The translations under genes and the position numbers were made by a program. A stretch of 64,000 nt of DNA from assembly GCA_024233115.1 (NCBI GenBank), contig JACKQB010000004.1:558001-622000 (forward strand). Direction: 5' to 3'. Below, in pieces: positions 7,525-16,176 of this stretch. The stretch comes from Akkermansiaceae bacterium. Lineage in GTDB: Bacteria; Verrucomicrobiota; Verrucomicrobiia; Verrucomicrobiales; Akkermansiaceae. The notes below the pieces were generated by a model. It saw only the letters and a program-made list of their open reading frames with translations. It was not told the origin of the DNA and made no database searches. Numbering within the stretch: the stretch's first letter is position 1; every line of letters starts with the position of its first letter.

Positions 7525-8634
7525 ATGGAACTAAAGAAAGTATATATTATATCAGTTGGCGTTATAGCCATGCTTGCTAATCTCACAAATGCTTCGGAGA
7601 TCAAAATGCCCACTACAGCGAAACTCGTTTTTGAGGAAGACTGGTCGACGGGAAGAATTAACCCCGACAAGTGGTATGCACTCCACAAACGTTGGGGAAA
7701 AGGCAACCATGGGGTGGTGCGAAAAAATGTCTTTATCGCCCAAGACATGGTGAATGGCAAAAAACAGAATGTCCTAGTATGCCGAGGTCACGGAGACGAG
7801 TATAAGGGGGATGTAGTAGGCTGGAATGGCAAAGGAACGAGAGTTGGCGGAGTGCTTGCAACCAAGAAGTTCTTTGCATCCGGGCGTTATGAAGTAGTCA
7901 TGAAAATCGGATCTACCGACATAAGCCCTAATGGTCCAAAAGACCCAAAACGCCCGATTGGAATGGTTCCAGCGATTTGGACGTATTCCTACAAGTGGGT
8001 TGGAGCAGGGAAAGGTTCTCCAAAATCTTTTAACCGAGCCAAACCCATGTTCAATCCTCATATGAGAAACGAATACTGGTCCGAAATCGATATGCCGGAA
8101 TTCGGCAAGAATCAGGATCTGGGAACTGGACTCTATAACGTTTTTCTAAATGCTAACCACCAAAGCAGAACGTATCCTGTCAAACATGTCCTTGACGGTA
8201 AATATCATACCTTCACCTCAATTTGGCGCACGCATCTTGTTCCTATCAAAGGAGTCACTGACAAACAAGTGGTTAAGTCAGATGGCTTCTGGTGGATTCA
8301 GGACAAGTCAATCCCCTTTGCATCTTACCGTGGCAATCCACTTAAAAGACTAGGAAAAGATCACTATGCCGTCTATGCGGGCAAGGAGGTCGATCACTAC
8401 ATTGATGGTAAGTATGTAGGTAATAATCCAACTCACGTTCCAGCGATGGCGGCACAGCTTAGCATAGGAGCTTGGTTTCCCGATTGGGCTGGAGCTGCAC
8501 CTTGGGCTGAATCCAAGGTATCCGTAGCTTCTGTAAAGGTGTGGCAATACGGCGACCCAGGAGATGTCCGAGGAGTTCTGACCGAAAATGTCCCAGATAA
8601 TATGAATGAGATGGGGCAACCACTGAAACGGTAA
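7525..8634 (+). CDS. Secreted glycoside hydrolase family 16-like enzyme
   Basis: 369 aa with a signal peptide (~1-23, ending N-A-S-E). The mature chain has the GH16 jelly-roll pattern: F-E-E-D-W near the N-terminus, G-x-x-x-T-K-K-F-F-A-S-G-R-Y-E-V-V-M-K-I, P-A-I-W-T-Y, and the catalytic strand E-I-D-M-P-E with Glu187, Asp189 and Glu192 (nucleophile, helper, acid/base in this family). Substrate is probably a beta-linked galactan-type or laminarin-type polysaccharide; the sequence does not settle which. It is the largest cassette gene here and starts 20 nt after the core GTTGGCC. Its attC differs from all the others, which suggests acquisition from another integron. Confidence 0.85.
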   Translation: MELKKVYIISVGVIAMLANLTNASEIKMPTTAKLVFEEDWSTGRINPDKWYALHKRWGKGNHGVVRKNVFIAQDMVNGKKQNVLVCRGHGDEYKGDVVGWNGKGTRVGGVLATKKFFASGRYEVVMKIGSTDISPNGPKDPKRPIGMVPAIWTYSYKWVGAGKGSPKSFNRAKPMFNPHMRNEYWSEIDMPEFGKNQDLGTGLYNVFLNANHQSRTYPVKHVLDGKYHTFTSIWRTHLVPIKGVTDKQVVKSDGFWWIQDKSIPFASYRGNPLKRLGKDHYAVYAGKEVDHYIDGKYVGNNPTHVPAMAAQLSIGAWFPDWAGAAPWAESKVSVASVKVWQYGDPGDVRGVLTENVPDNMNEMGQPLKR

Positions 8635-8636
8635 AC

Positions 8637-8761
8637 AGCCAACAAGGCGGAGCACCCAACCCCATACCCGCCACGCAGTCGAGTCTTCCCACAACTACAA
8701 CCACATAATCTTTCGTCAACGGACGCCCTCGGTATGGGGTTGGTGTCCTTTGACGTTCGAT
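8637..8761 (+). other. Divergent attC site
   Basis: R'' AGCCAAC, one base off its own 5' TTGGCC. The arms are AGCACCCAACCCCATACC and GGTATGGGGTTGGTGTCC, forming a stem unrelated in sequence to the common attC. It lacks TCCGACCGTTAACCG. Closing core GTTCGAT. Confidence 0.85.
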
Positions 8762-8777
8762 TAAAATAATAAATGCC

Positions 8778-9245
8778 ATGAAAACCACACTCATTATATC
8801 ACTTTTAGTAGCTCTATCATCGTCACTATTCTCTCAGGCTTTGTCACTAGACAAAGTCATGTCCAAAGAAGACCAGAAAAAATGTGGGATCAACATGCTA
8901 ACGAAAGAAGAAAAAGCCAATCTTGAAATTTGGCTAACAAAATTTACCTTGCGTGCAATGCAGGCAGCTAAAAAGCCTATCGCCCAACCAGCTAAGAGAG
9001 TAGTAGGTTTATACCGTGGAGGCGCAAAAGGTCATTGGATTCAGAAGAAGATCGATAACGGGTCAATGATTCAGCTTGAAGACGGATCAATATGGGAAGT
9101 ATCTCCTATGTCAAAGATTGATACCGCTTTATGGCTTGCTATTGATAATGTAATAATCGCAAGCAGTAAGAACCCACTCTACCCATACCTGATAATTAAT
9201 TCAGGTGATGGGACAAAAGCAGAGGCAAAGCTGATATCACAATAG
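8778..9245 (+). CDS. Hypothetical secreted protein
   Basis: 155 aa with a clear signal peptide (I-I-S-L-L-V-A-L-S-S-S-L-F-S-Q-A). The mature domain contains G-G-A-K-G-H-W-I-Q-K-K-I-D-N-G-S-M-I-Q-L-E-D-G-S-I-W-E-V-S, a pattern seen in small periplasmic beta-barrel-like proteins (I..L.DGs.W.v). It has its own stop just before attC. Function unknown. Confidence 0.7.
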   Translation: MKTTLIISLLVALSSSLFSQALSLDKVMSKEDQKKCGINMLTKEEKANLEIWLTKFTLRAMQAAKKPIAQPAKRVVGLYRGGAKGHWIQKKIDNGSMIQLEDGSIWEVSPMSKIDTALWLAIDNVIIASSKNPLYPYLIINSGDGTKAEAKLISQ

Positions 9246-9363
9246 ATCGAACAAGGCGCTTCATCCGACCGTTAACCGTCCCACAGTTTGCAACGAGTGA
9301 GAGGTATTGACCATTTCAGGTTTGTGGCGGTTGACTCGGCGGCGGTTGAGCTCTACGTTCGCC
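9246..9363 (+). other. attC site
   Basis: R'' ATCGAAC matches own TTCGAT; arm 1. Confidence 0.95.
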
Positions 9364-9810
9364 AATAATAATAATTTTCTGAAGTTGGCGGTTCTCGATG
9401 CACCATGATGGAAGGTTTCGTTGATGATCTCAGGTTGCTTGATCCGTTGCTGGTGTCTTGAACGGCATCATCGTGCAGGGCACAGGTTCCGGCGTATGAG
9501 ATTCCCCAGGTGTCACTTTTTGGGCGCAAGGGCGTGGTTCGTGCAAGGGTTTCGCATGATTCTGGCACATTGCGTCGATTCACTAAGCGCGGCTGCCTCC
9601 GGTGCCAGAAACTTGCTGTCGGCGGTCGTTGGCGAGGTTGCGAGAGAGCCAGCACGATGCGATCACGAGTCGGCACATCCTAACTATTCAGAATCGCCGT
9701 CGAACAAGGCGCTTCATCCGACCGTTAACCGCCCCACAGTTTGCCGCGAGTGAGAGGTATCGACCATTCTTGATTTTCGACGGTTGACCCACCGGCGGTT
9801 GAGCTCTACG
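9358..9810 (+). repeat. Family D ORF-less cassette, copy 1
   Basis: Opens TTCGCCAATAATAATAATTTTCTG and contains CGGCATCATCGTGCAGGGCAC. Its right end (CACATCCTAACTATTCAGAATCGCC) is shared with some family A copies. Confidence 0.85.
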
Positions 9811-9816
9811 TTCGGC
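9699..9816 (+). other. attC site
   Basis: R'' GTCGAAC, one mismatch to own TTCGCC; arm 1. Confidence 0.95.
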
Positions 9817-10235
9817 GATAATTAGATGGATATTCCATGGATTGTTCGCTTCGGTGATGTCGATGGGGGATTTGGCTGGTCGAGATTCCCGGCGTTGCAT
9901 CGGTGCTGTTCGGTTTAGGTTTCCGTTGATCGATCTGGATTGCCCGTCGCCACCTGTCCGATGACTGAGCCACTCATCCATGAATTTTTGTCACCTGGGC
10001 TGGTTCGGTCGTGGTTCTGCGGTTTCCGGCACATTATTTCATGCAGGCGTGTGCTGAGAGGTGCGGTCGGGGTTCATGGTTTGACATCGGTTTCAGGCGC
10101 TGGCACGGGAAGTGAGAATAGTTGCCGAACAAGGCGCTGCATCCGACCGTTAACCGTCCCACAGTTTGCCGCGGGTGAGAGGTATTGTCCATTTCAGGTT
10201 TGCGGCGGTTGACTCACCGGCGGTTGAGCTCTACG
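9811..10235 (+). repeat. Family E ORF-less cassette, copy 1
   Basis: Opens TTCGGCGATAATTAGATGGAT. A short frame M-D-I-P-W-I-V-R-F-G-D-V-D-G-G-F-G stops at TAG (TTCGGTTTAGG), as in most copies. Confidence 0.85.
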
Positions 10236-10241
10236 TTCGGT
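10124..10241 (+). other. attC site
   Basis: R'' GCCGAAC matches own TTCGGC; hybrid arm GGCGCTGC; closing core GTTCGGT. Confidence 0.95.
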
Positions 10242-10654
10242 CATAATAAGACTTTTTGATCAGATCGATCGCGTTGATGAAGCGTGAAGGGATTATTGGT
10301 TCATCGAGTTTCCAGGCGTTGGACAGATGCTGCGAAATGGAGGTGAATGGTCGAACAAGCTGCATCCTACTGAGAAGTGCCTGATGGCTTGGCTGTTCAC
10401 CCCGGAACTTTCATCACCGAACTTGGCACCATCCTATTTTGACATTTCAGACGTTGCCGCATATCCTCTGCACATGGCTAGAGCGGTCGGAGTGAATGGC
10501 CAGTGATCGTCTTCCGTGTTGGGCGTTTGTTAGAGTAAAATTTACCGAACAAGGCGAAGCATCCGACCGTTAACCGTCCTGAGTCCGAGACCTTTTTTAA
10601 GTTAAAAACATGAATGATCGGCAGCTGTTTTACACGCGGCGGTTGTTCTCTACG
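10236..10654 (+). repeat. Singleton ORF-less cassette with an internal relict attC half
   Basis: No convincing ORF on either strand. GTCGAACAAGCTGCATCC at 10350-10367 looks like the left arm of an attC with its right arm deleted, so this cassette is probably a fusion of two. Confidence 0.6.
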
Positions 10655-10660
10655 TTCGGT
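10544..10660 (+). other. attC site
   Basis: R'' ACCGAAC matches own TTCGGT; arm 4 (GAA) paired with TTGTTCTCTACG. Confidence 0.95.
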
Positions 10661-10670
10661 AATAATAAGA

Positions 10671-10994
10671 ATGAAAACATACACCCTTAACCCTGAAATC
10701 GTTGAGTGGATTGAAAGCGGCCATATTCATGAAGCCCTTACCGGACGAGGCGTATACTTTCTTCCCGATCACACATGCCGCGACCAACACGACGTAATGC
10801 TCGTCATGTATGTCCTCTTGTCGTGGGCAACTCAAGCAAGTCATCAACCGTTAGTTTCCGATGCGCTGTCGATTACATGTCAGAAACTTCACGCTGAAGG
10901 AGACTTAGAGACGCTCAACAACCTTCTACTAGCTCATCAAATCCAATCGGATGACCTGGGAATTGACATAGGGTTCAATTATGAAACTAAGTAG
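10671..10994 (+). CDS. Hypothetical cytoplasmic protein
   Basis: 107 aa, soluble, no signal peptide, three Cys. Starts 16 nt after the core behind AATAATAAGA. The helical C-terminal half (L-N-N-L-L-L-A-H-Q-I) is followed by an acidic end. Family not recognised. Confidence 0.65.
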   Translation: MKTYTLNPEIVEWIESGHIHEALTGRGVYFLPDHTCRDQHDVMLVMYVLLSWATQASHQPLVSDALSITCQKLHAEGDLETLNNLLLAHQIQSDDLGIDIGFNYETK

Positions 10995-11024
10995 ACAATT
11001 TGTGACAGCAAAGACAAATAACTG

Positions 11025-11142
11025 ACCGAACAAGGCGCTTCATCCGACCGTTAACCGTCCCACAGTTTGCAGCAGGGGAGAGGCATCGACCATTTCAGGT
11101 TTGCGGCGGTTGACTCGGCGGCGGTTGAGCTCTACGTTCGGC
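11025..11142 (+). other. attC site
   Basis: R'' ACCGAAC matches own TTCGGT; arm 1. Confidence 0.95.
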
Positions 11143-11155
11143 AATAATAAGAATC

Positions 11156-11380
11156 ATGAGTAACATCACCACATTAACGAAAGTTGATTCCAGTATGATA
11201 TACGCTATCGGTTACGATGAGAAGAATCAGATATTAGAAGCTGTATTTACTAGAGGAGGCATATGGGAGTATCATAATTTTCCGAAAGAGGCTTACCAGA
11301 GCCTAATTGATTCTGATTCCATAGGGTCGCATATGAGATACGCTGTTCTCGGGTGTTATGACGAAGTGAGAGTTTCATGA
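11156..11380 (+). CDS. KTSC-domain protein (copy 1 of 2)
   Basis: 74 aa filled by one KTSC-type domain: S-S-M-I-Y-A-I-G-Y-D...L-E-A-V-F-T-R-G-G-I-W-E-Y-H-N-F-P-K-E-A-Y-Q-S-L...S-x-G-S-H. The family is small and widespread on mobile DNA; its biochemical role is not established. The stop is ~80 nt before attC. That gap keeps a relict frame G-L-R-T-L-T-D-T-V-G-I-L like the tail of family B. The whole cassette recurs at 37949-38387 with almost no change. Confidence 0.8.
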   Translation: MSNITTLTKVDSSMIYAIGYDEKNQILEAVFTRGGIWEYHNFPKEAYQSLIDSDSIGSHMRYAVLGCYDEVRVS

Positions 11381-11463
11381 TCAGGCTTCGCACACTTACA
11401 GATACGGTCGGAATTCTTGGTTGCTGACGGTTTGATATTCTGGGAGCGGTTTCCAAGAACGTG

Positions 11464-11581
11464 GCCGAACAAGGCGCTTCATCCGACCGTTAACCGCCCC
11501 ACAGTTTGCCGCGAGTGAGAGGTATCGACCATTCTTGATTTTCGACTGTTGACCCACCGGCGGTTGAGCTCTACGTTCGGC
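11464..11581 (+). other. attC site
   Basis: R'' GCCGAAC matches own TTCGGC; arm 1. Confidence 0.95.
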
Positions 11582-11591
11582 AATAATTATA

Positions 11592-11933
11592 ATGAATGCA
11601 TTATTCAGCATCCTCACTCGTATTGCGATGGGTGAAAAGATGGAATCTTCGACCAAGCGAGATACCGCGCATTGGCTTGGTTCATTTGCTATCTTACCGA
11701 TATGGATACTGGGTTCTTCGGCTCTGATGCGCCGGTTGAACCGGATCTGGGATGGATACATTACAGACCATGCATGGTGCCTGATATTGTTCGCGATTCT
11801 GGCATTTCTGCTGCTCTTAATACTCTGTTTGGCTATAACCAGAGTTTTCCTTTATCGACCGCTTGCATTGATACTTTTAGCTGTAATCACATGGAGTGGT
11901 TGTTTCTGGTTTGTTTGTGCGAAGCTCACGTAA
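11592..11933 (+). CDS. Hypothetical membrane protein
   Basis: 113 aa. Soluble N-terminus ~1-28, then about three hydrophobic helices (~29-45, ~62-86, ~90-108). No conserved polar residue inside the helices suggests transport. Function unknown. Confidence 0.65.
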   Translation: MNALFSILTRIAMGEKMESSTKRDTAHWLGSFAILPIWILGSSALMRRLNRIWDGYITDHAWCLILFAILAFLLLLILCLAITRVFLYRPLALILLAVITWSGCFWFVCAKLT

Positions 11934-11945
11934 GCGAAGAAAGTG

Positions 11946-12062
11946 GCCGAACAAGTCGCTGCATCCGACCGTTAACCGTTTTCGACTTCACACAGTTTTA
12001 CAGCAATCATCCGTTTGTGGTTTGTGTCGTTTACACACCGGCGGTTGAGCTTTACGTTCGGC
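11946..12062 (+). other. attC site
   Basis: R'' GCCGAAC matches own TTCGGC; arm 2. Confidence 0.95.
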
Positions 12063-12473
12063 TATAATAATACTTTTTCATCGGTGTTTGTTAGGCGTAG
12101 TGAGAGCGATGGTGGTTTGGTTGATAAGATATTTCCCAGATGATTATTCTGATCCCGCTCAGTTTACCTTTGTCATCGGTGCCATATCGTTCGTTCGCGC
12201 ACATTGCTAGAGATTGAGACGAATTAAGCCCGTGTGATTTGCAGCGGAAATTTGGACGGAGTGCTGGACTATTCAAATCAGGCTATCGCACATTGCCAGA
12301 TACGGTCGGGATTATTGGTTGGTCGAGGTTCTACGTTCCAGGATCTGTTTCAAGGATAGTTGCCGAACAAGTCGCTGCATCCGACCGTTAACCGTTCTCG
12401 ACGCCACGGCGATTTAGAGCGAAAGACCTTTTTAGATTTATCAAGTTTGACCCGACGGCGGTTGAGCTATACG
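12057..12473 (+). repeat. Family B ORF-less cassette, copy 2
   Basis: Closely similar to 5505-5919; same shared block and same broken frame. Confidence 0.85.
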
Positions 12474-12479
12474 TTAGCT
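12362..12479 (+). other. attC site
   Basis: R'' GCCGAAC matches own TTCGGC; arm 2; closing core GTTAGCT. Confidence 0.95.
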
Positions 12480-12485
12480 AATAAT

Positions 12486-12839
12486 ATGAATAACGCTTCG
12501 CGAGGTGCAACGATTGCCCTGAAAGGTGACATCTGTGACCAACTAGAAAGCGACATCTTATATTATGACTGGATTGATCAAACAGCCATAGAGTATTTTG
12601 CTCCTCTTTCAGACGATGATCGTCTAGATGTGGTAATTTCGATGATTTCCTCACTGGTTGATGATGGAGTAATTGTAGTTGGAGATGCTAGGTTGGCTGA
12701 AGACATTGTCGTTATCGATGCCTGGTCTGAGACGGGTGACGCCTTGGTTATAAGAATGAGAGATACTGTATTATCGCACTCAGGTGAAGATCGGCTATAT
12801 TGCTTTTGGATACAGAAGCGTGAGCACTATTTAAGCTAA
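12486..12839 (+). CDS. Hypothetical acidic cytoplasmic protein
   Basis: 117 aa, no signal peptide. Contains L-S-D-D-D-R-L-D-V-V-I-S-M-I-S-S-L-V-D-D-G-V-I-V-V-G-D, resembling the helix-turn-strand layout of small immunity or adaptor proteins. The TAA stop (12837-12839) lies inside R'' AGCTAAC. Starts 12 nt after the core. Function unknown. Confidence 0.65.
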   Translation: MNNASRGATIALKGDICDQLESDILYYDWIDQTAIEYFAPLSDDDRLDVVISMISSLVDDGVIVVGDARLAEDIVVIDAWSETGDALVIRMRDTVLSHSGEDRLYCFWIQKREHYLS

Positions 12840-12952
12840 CAAGTCGCTGCATCCGACCGTTAACCGTTTTCGACTTCACACAGTTTTACAGCTTTCCATC
12901 CGTTTAGGGTTTGTCGCGTTTGACTCACCGGCGGTTGAGCTTTACGTTCGGC
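12834..12952 (+). other. attC site
   Basis: R'' AGCTAAC matches own TTAGCT; arm 2; its R'' contains the stop of the upstream ORF. Confidence 0.95.
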
Positions 12953-12966
12953 AATAATAATAAGAG

Positions 12967-13320
12967 ATGAATACACCCGAATACACTCAGGATGAGTTAA
13001 TACGGCTTTGGCGACCACAGGCTCTGCAAAAAGCAGAGAACGGCAAAAGCGTGGTAACAATTTCCCAGTTTCTGATTTCAAAAGGCGTAGAAGAATCTAA
13101 CGCAATACGAGTTGCTCAAGAAATAATGGATGAAGGTAAAAATAATGTTTTTCGATATACCTTTCCTCTTAAATTAATCGGTTGGATTATGGTGGTCGTT
13201 GGTTTAGTTACTCCATTTACGTTGTTAGCCTTGGGTCATGGGTTATACATATTCACGTTTGGTCCACTAATTCTCGGTTTGGCGATCGTATGGGGTGGCT
13301 ACACTGGTCATCGAGAATAA
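12967..13320 (+). CDS. Hypothetical membrane protein with helical N-terminus
   Basis: 117 aa. Residues 1-58 are charged and helical (S-Q-F-L-I-S-K-G-V-E-E-S-N-A-I-R-V-A-Q-E-I) and could be a small nucleic-acid or protein-binding module. Two transmembrane helices follow (~68-86, ~92-110). Function unknown. Confidence 0.65.
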   Translation: MNTPEYTQDELIRLWRPQALQKAENGKSVVTISQFLISKGVEESNAIRVAQEIMDEGKNNVFRYTFPLKLIGWIMVVVGLVTPFTLLALGHGLYIFTFGPLILGLAIVWGGYTGHRE

Positions 13321-13322
13321 TG

Positions 13323-13441
13323 GCCGAACAAGGCGCTTCATCCGACCGTTAACCGTCCGAGAGTTTGCTCCAGGCGGCTTGTTTACGACCATTTCAGGTT
13401 TGCGGCGGTTGACTCACCGGCGGTTGAGCTCTACGTTCGGC
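13323..13441 (+). other. attC site
   Basis: R'' GCCGAAC matches own TTCGGC; arm 1. Confidence 0.95.
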
Positions 13442-13448
13442 AATAATA

Positions 13449-13769
13449 ATGAAGACCAGCATCAAGACTGAACTGCTCAAGAAACTTTCGCATTTGTTGG
13501 AGCCGTATCGGCAGCTTAGTTATGCGGAGCTTAAGTCTATGGTAGATCGATCTGACCCAGATGTTCACGAAGGTTATCTTGATTCAGGAGAGGGCTATCA
13601 GATTGAGATTCAAGTCTATTGGGATGATGAGCCAGATGGGGTTATTAGAGTATATGGAGTAGGAGACAGATCTCCTCATCGGCCACTTTTTGGATTTATT
13701 CCTGTTTACCTATCGAGCGTTGGCGAGTCTATTTTGATTTGTCCTGATGGAAGTTTTATAGAAGGATAG
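13449..13769 (+). CDS. Hypothetical cytoplasmic protein
   Basis: 106 aa, soluble. A helical N-terminus (L-L-K-K-L-S-H-L-L-E-P-Y) precedes a beta-rich, acidic part (Y-Q-I-E-I-Q-V-Y-W-D-D-E-P-D-G-V-I-R-V-Y-G). Starts 13 nt after the core and ends 2 nt before R''. No family recognised. Confidence 0.65.
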   Translation: MKTSIKTELLKKLSHLLEPYRQLSYAELKSMVDRSDPDVHEGYLDSGEGYQIEIQVYWDDEPDGVIRVYGVGDRSPHRPLFGFIPVYLSSVGESILICPDGSFIEG

Positions 13770-13771
13770 TG

Positions 13772-13891
13772 GCCGAACAAGTCGCTGCATCCGACCGCTA
13801 ACCGCGCTCGACTCCAGCTCGGTTCTACAGTTGATAATCACTCTCGGTCGCTTTTCGGTTTTACAGCCGGCGGTTGAGCTTTACGTTAGCT
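13772..13891 (+). other. attC site
   Basis: R'' GCCGAAC matches own TTCGGC; arm 2; closing core GTTAGCT. Confidence 0.95.
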
Positions 13892-13900
13892 AATAATAAT

Positions 13901-14407
13901 ATGATCACCACTCTAAGGTTAGTCTTAATAATCGTCGCTTTAACATTTGTTAGCGGTTGTAAGAGAATAACTCGAAGCGCACACGTTGGACAATCGCGCG
14001 CGCATGGAACCCCTATTGCTGATGGGCAAGTAGTTCTTGTTCGGCAGGGTCTTTATCGTGGAGCATTTATACTTACCAATCAGACTACTACTCCTGAGAC
14101 CACTGATTATAAGTGGTTCTCAAGATCAGATGGAGCAGGAACATTTAATATTACAGAACCCGCTGTAACCTCCAGCATCGTGAAAGATGCCTCGAAAGTG
14201 GAATTTTCAGTATATTCTATCGAGTGGTCGGCCAATAACCCAGGGGTGGGATGGATATATTATTCGTTATTTCCAGCCGACAAGAAGCTTAAGCCGGCAT
14301 ATGAGATTTGCGTGACTGATGAGACGAATATCGCCGGTATTGATGCTAATGATCCGAAGTGGGTGTTTCGAGGTAGACCTCTGGGTAAGCCGCACACAGC
14401 ACCCTAA
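13901..14407 (+). CDS. Putative lipoprotein
   Basis: 168 aa. Type II signal peptide with lipobox V-S-G-C (Cys ~20). Mature part is beta-rich (G-Q-V-V-L-V-R-Q-G-L-Y-R-G-A-F-I-L-T-N-Q) and ends in a Pro/His-containing tail. The start is the ATG 16 nt after the core, not the longer frame that would translate attC. Function unknown. Confidence 0.7.
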   Translation: MITTLRLVLIIVALTFVSGCKRITRSAHVGQSRAHGTPIADGQVVLVRQGLYRGAFILTNQTTTPETTDYKWFSRSDGAGTFNITEPAVTSSIVKDASKVEFSVYSIEWSANNPGVGWIYYSLFPADKKLKPAYEICVTDETNIAGIDANDPKWVFRGRPLGKPHTAP

Positions 14408-14414
14408 AAAATTG

Positions 14415-14535
14415 AGCTAACAAGTCGCTGCATCCGACCGCTAACCGGCTCAGAGTCGGGGGCGTAGTCACCATTTAATCTTGCTCAGAGATTTGCCCCT
14501 ACGGTTTGGGCGGTCGGTTGAGCTTTACGTTAGCC
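14415..14535 (+). other. attC site
   Basis: R'' AGCTAAC matches own TTAGCT; arm 2; unusual loop with GGGCGTAGTCACC. Confidence 0.95.
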
Positions 14536-14546
14536 AATAATAAGAA

Positions 14547-15092
14547 ATGAAACGCATAATAAAACACCTAGCTCTATTGTGTCTTATCGCTTCGAGTGCA
14601 ATAGTGACTGCCCGTGAAAGTCCGCCTCGGCATGAAGAGGCAGTACTTAGTCTTAAGAATGGTAGGCTTATCGGGTTGCCCAAGGAGTATTCTCCAGCAT
14701 CGTTCGATTTGAAGAAACTGTCTCTGAGTATTGGGAAGAAGAAGCTGGTTTTTCCGAACTCTCTCCGAGAGCTGTTAATGTATGATGCAAGCGATAGCCC
14801 ATTTGGTAACGAACCACCACAGATGAAACCTTACCCATATACCTACATATTTGAAGGAGCCTGGGGCGACCTGCCGAGAGATATACCGCCACATATACTT
14901 ATAACTGTGGTAAGGCCAAAGAATAAGAATGCTATTTTTAAGCTTCTAATTGACATGGATAAGCTGGAATTGATTTATGCGGATTTGATTGTCGAGGGGG
15001 TTGGACGAGTCCCGATTGCACTAGACCGATTAGCCTATGGACGTGCTCCGAATGATTTAGACCGAGTTCCCAATAGTCCCAAGAAACAATAA
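14547..15092 (+). CDS. Hypothetical exported protein
   Basis: 181 aa with a signal peptide (H-L-A-L-L-C-L-I-A-S-S-A-I-V-T-A-R). The mature part has basic and proline-rich stretches (P-P-Q-M-K-P-Y-P-Y-T-Y, R-D-I-P-P-H-I-L-I-T-V). No catalytic motif seen. Confidence 0.68.
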   Translation: MKRIIKHLALLCLIASSAIVTARESPPRHEEAVLSLKNGRLIGLPKEYSPASFDLKKLSLSIGKKKLVFPNSLRELLMYDASDSPFGNEPPQMKPYPYTYIFEGAWGDLPRDIPPHILITVVRPKNKNAIFKLLIDMDKLELIYADLIVEGVGRVPIALDRLAYGRAPNDLDRVPNSPKKQ

Positions 15093-15097
15093 CTTTG

Positions 15098-15215
15098 GGC
15101 TAACAAGTCGCTGCATCCGACCGCTAACCGCGCTCGACTTTGCTCTGTTTTACACGAATCAGCCGTTTAGAGCCTTTGACGTTTTACATGGCGGCGGTTG
15201 AGCTTTACGTTCGGC
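15098..15215 (+). other. attC site
   Basis: R'' GGCTAAC matches own TTAGCC; arm 2. Confidence 0.95.
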
Positions 15216-15628
15216 TATAATAATGCTTTTTCCTCGGTGTTTGTTAGGCGTAGTGAGTTCGATGGCGGTTTGGTTGATAAGATATTTCCCAGATGATTAT
15301 TCCGATCCCGCTCAGTCATCGATTGTCATCAATGTGATCTGTTATCGTTCACGTCACATATATCGAGATTGAGATGTATTCAGCCCGAATGATATGCAGC
15401 GGAAATTTGGACGGAGTGCTGGACTATTCAAATCAGGCTATCGCACATTGTCAGATACGGTCGGGATTAATGGTTGGTCGAGGTTCTACGTTCCGGGAAC
15501 TGTTCCAAGGATAGTTGCCGAACAAGTCGCTGCATCCGACCGTTAACCGTTCTCGACGCCACGGAGTTTTAGAGCGAAAGACCTTTTTGGATTTATCACG
15601 TTTGACCGGACGGCGGTTGAGCTTTACG
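15210..15628 (+). repeat. Family B ORF-less cassette, copy 3
   Basis: As 5505-5919, but the CGTTCGTTCGCGCACAT element has diverged (CGTTCACGTCACATATATC). Confidence 0.85.
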
Positions 15629-15634
15629 TTCGGC
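15517..15634 (+). other. attC site
   Basis: R'' GCCGAAC matches own TTCGGC; arm 2. Confidence 0.95.
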
Positions 15635-15659
15635 AATAATAATAACAAAACTCGAAATT

Positions 15660-16088
15660 ATGATTAAAGATTACATCATGGGTAACCTGCGCGTGTTGCT
15701 TCTCCTTTCTAACGTGGTATTCATTGCAACCTCGTGTAAGGACAAGACTATGAGTCATAGGATCGACTATGATGATAATGGGGTTGTAATATATTGTGAT
15801 GACTCGCTGAACTATGCCGTTGTTAGTTATCTTGGTGAGAAGGGTGAGTCTTATGATGGTTGGGGGATTTATAGGGACAATATCGAAGTTCAACATCGTT
15901 CAGGTCAGATTAAGCTTGAGAAGGCTGATAACGTTTTAGTAATTGTCGTAGATTCAGGACAGAAGACGCTTAGCATAAGTGATGAGCAGTTTGCTATACT
16001 TTGGAATCTCGGTAAGCCTTACCCAAGTAGCCCAGCTTGGTTGCTAACAAAAATTGAGGCCGAACAAGTCGCTGCATCCGACCGCTAA
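15660..16088 (+). CDS. Putative lipoprotein with attC-encoded tail
   Basis: 142 aa (a second start, M-G-N-L-R-V, lies six codons in). A hydrophobic N-terminus ends F-I-A-T-S-C-K, lipobox-like. The mature region is strongly beta (Y-D-D-N-G-V-V-I-Y-C, N-Y-A-V-V-S-Y-L-G-E-K-G-E-S). No own stop: it ends A-E-Q-V-A-A-S-D-R inside attC. Confidence 0.65.
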   Translation: MIKDYIMGNLRVLLLLSNVVFIATSCKDKTMSHRIDYDDNGVVIYCDDSLNYAVVSYLGEKGESYDGWGIYRDNIEVQHRSGQIKLEKADNVLVIVVDSGQKTLSISDEQFAILWNLGKPYPSSPAWLLTKIEAEQVAASDR

Positions 16089-16176
16089 CCGCGCTCGACT
16101 TCCGCTCGGGTTTACAGGAATCAACCATGTTTAGCCTATACCGTTGACCCGACGGCGGTTGAGCTTTACGTTCGGC
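16059..16176 (+). other. attC site
   Basis: R'' GCCGAAC matches own TTCGGC; arm 2; supplies the upstream ORF's stop. Confidence 0.95.

Noticed and set aside
7774..8794. Minus-strand ORFs opposite the GH16 gene
   Set aside because: Antisense shadows; the plus strand has a complete enzyme with catalytic motif.
9421..9753. 110-aa plus ORF in family D (also 32515 and 35487)
   Set aside because: Frame runs through attC, differs in length between copies and has a low-complexity, Arg-rich composition typical of non-coding GC-rich DNA.
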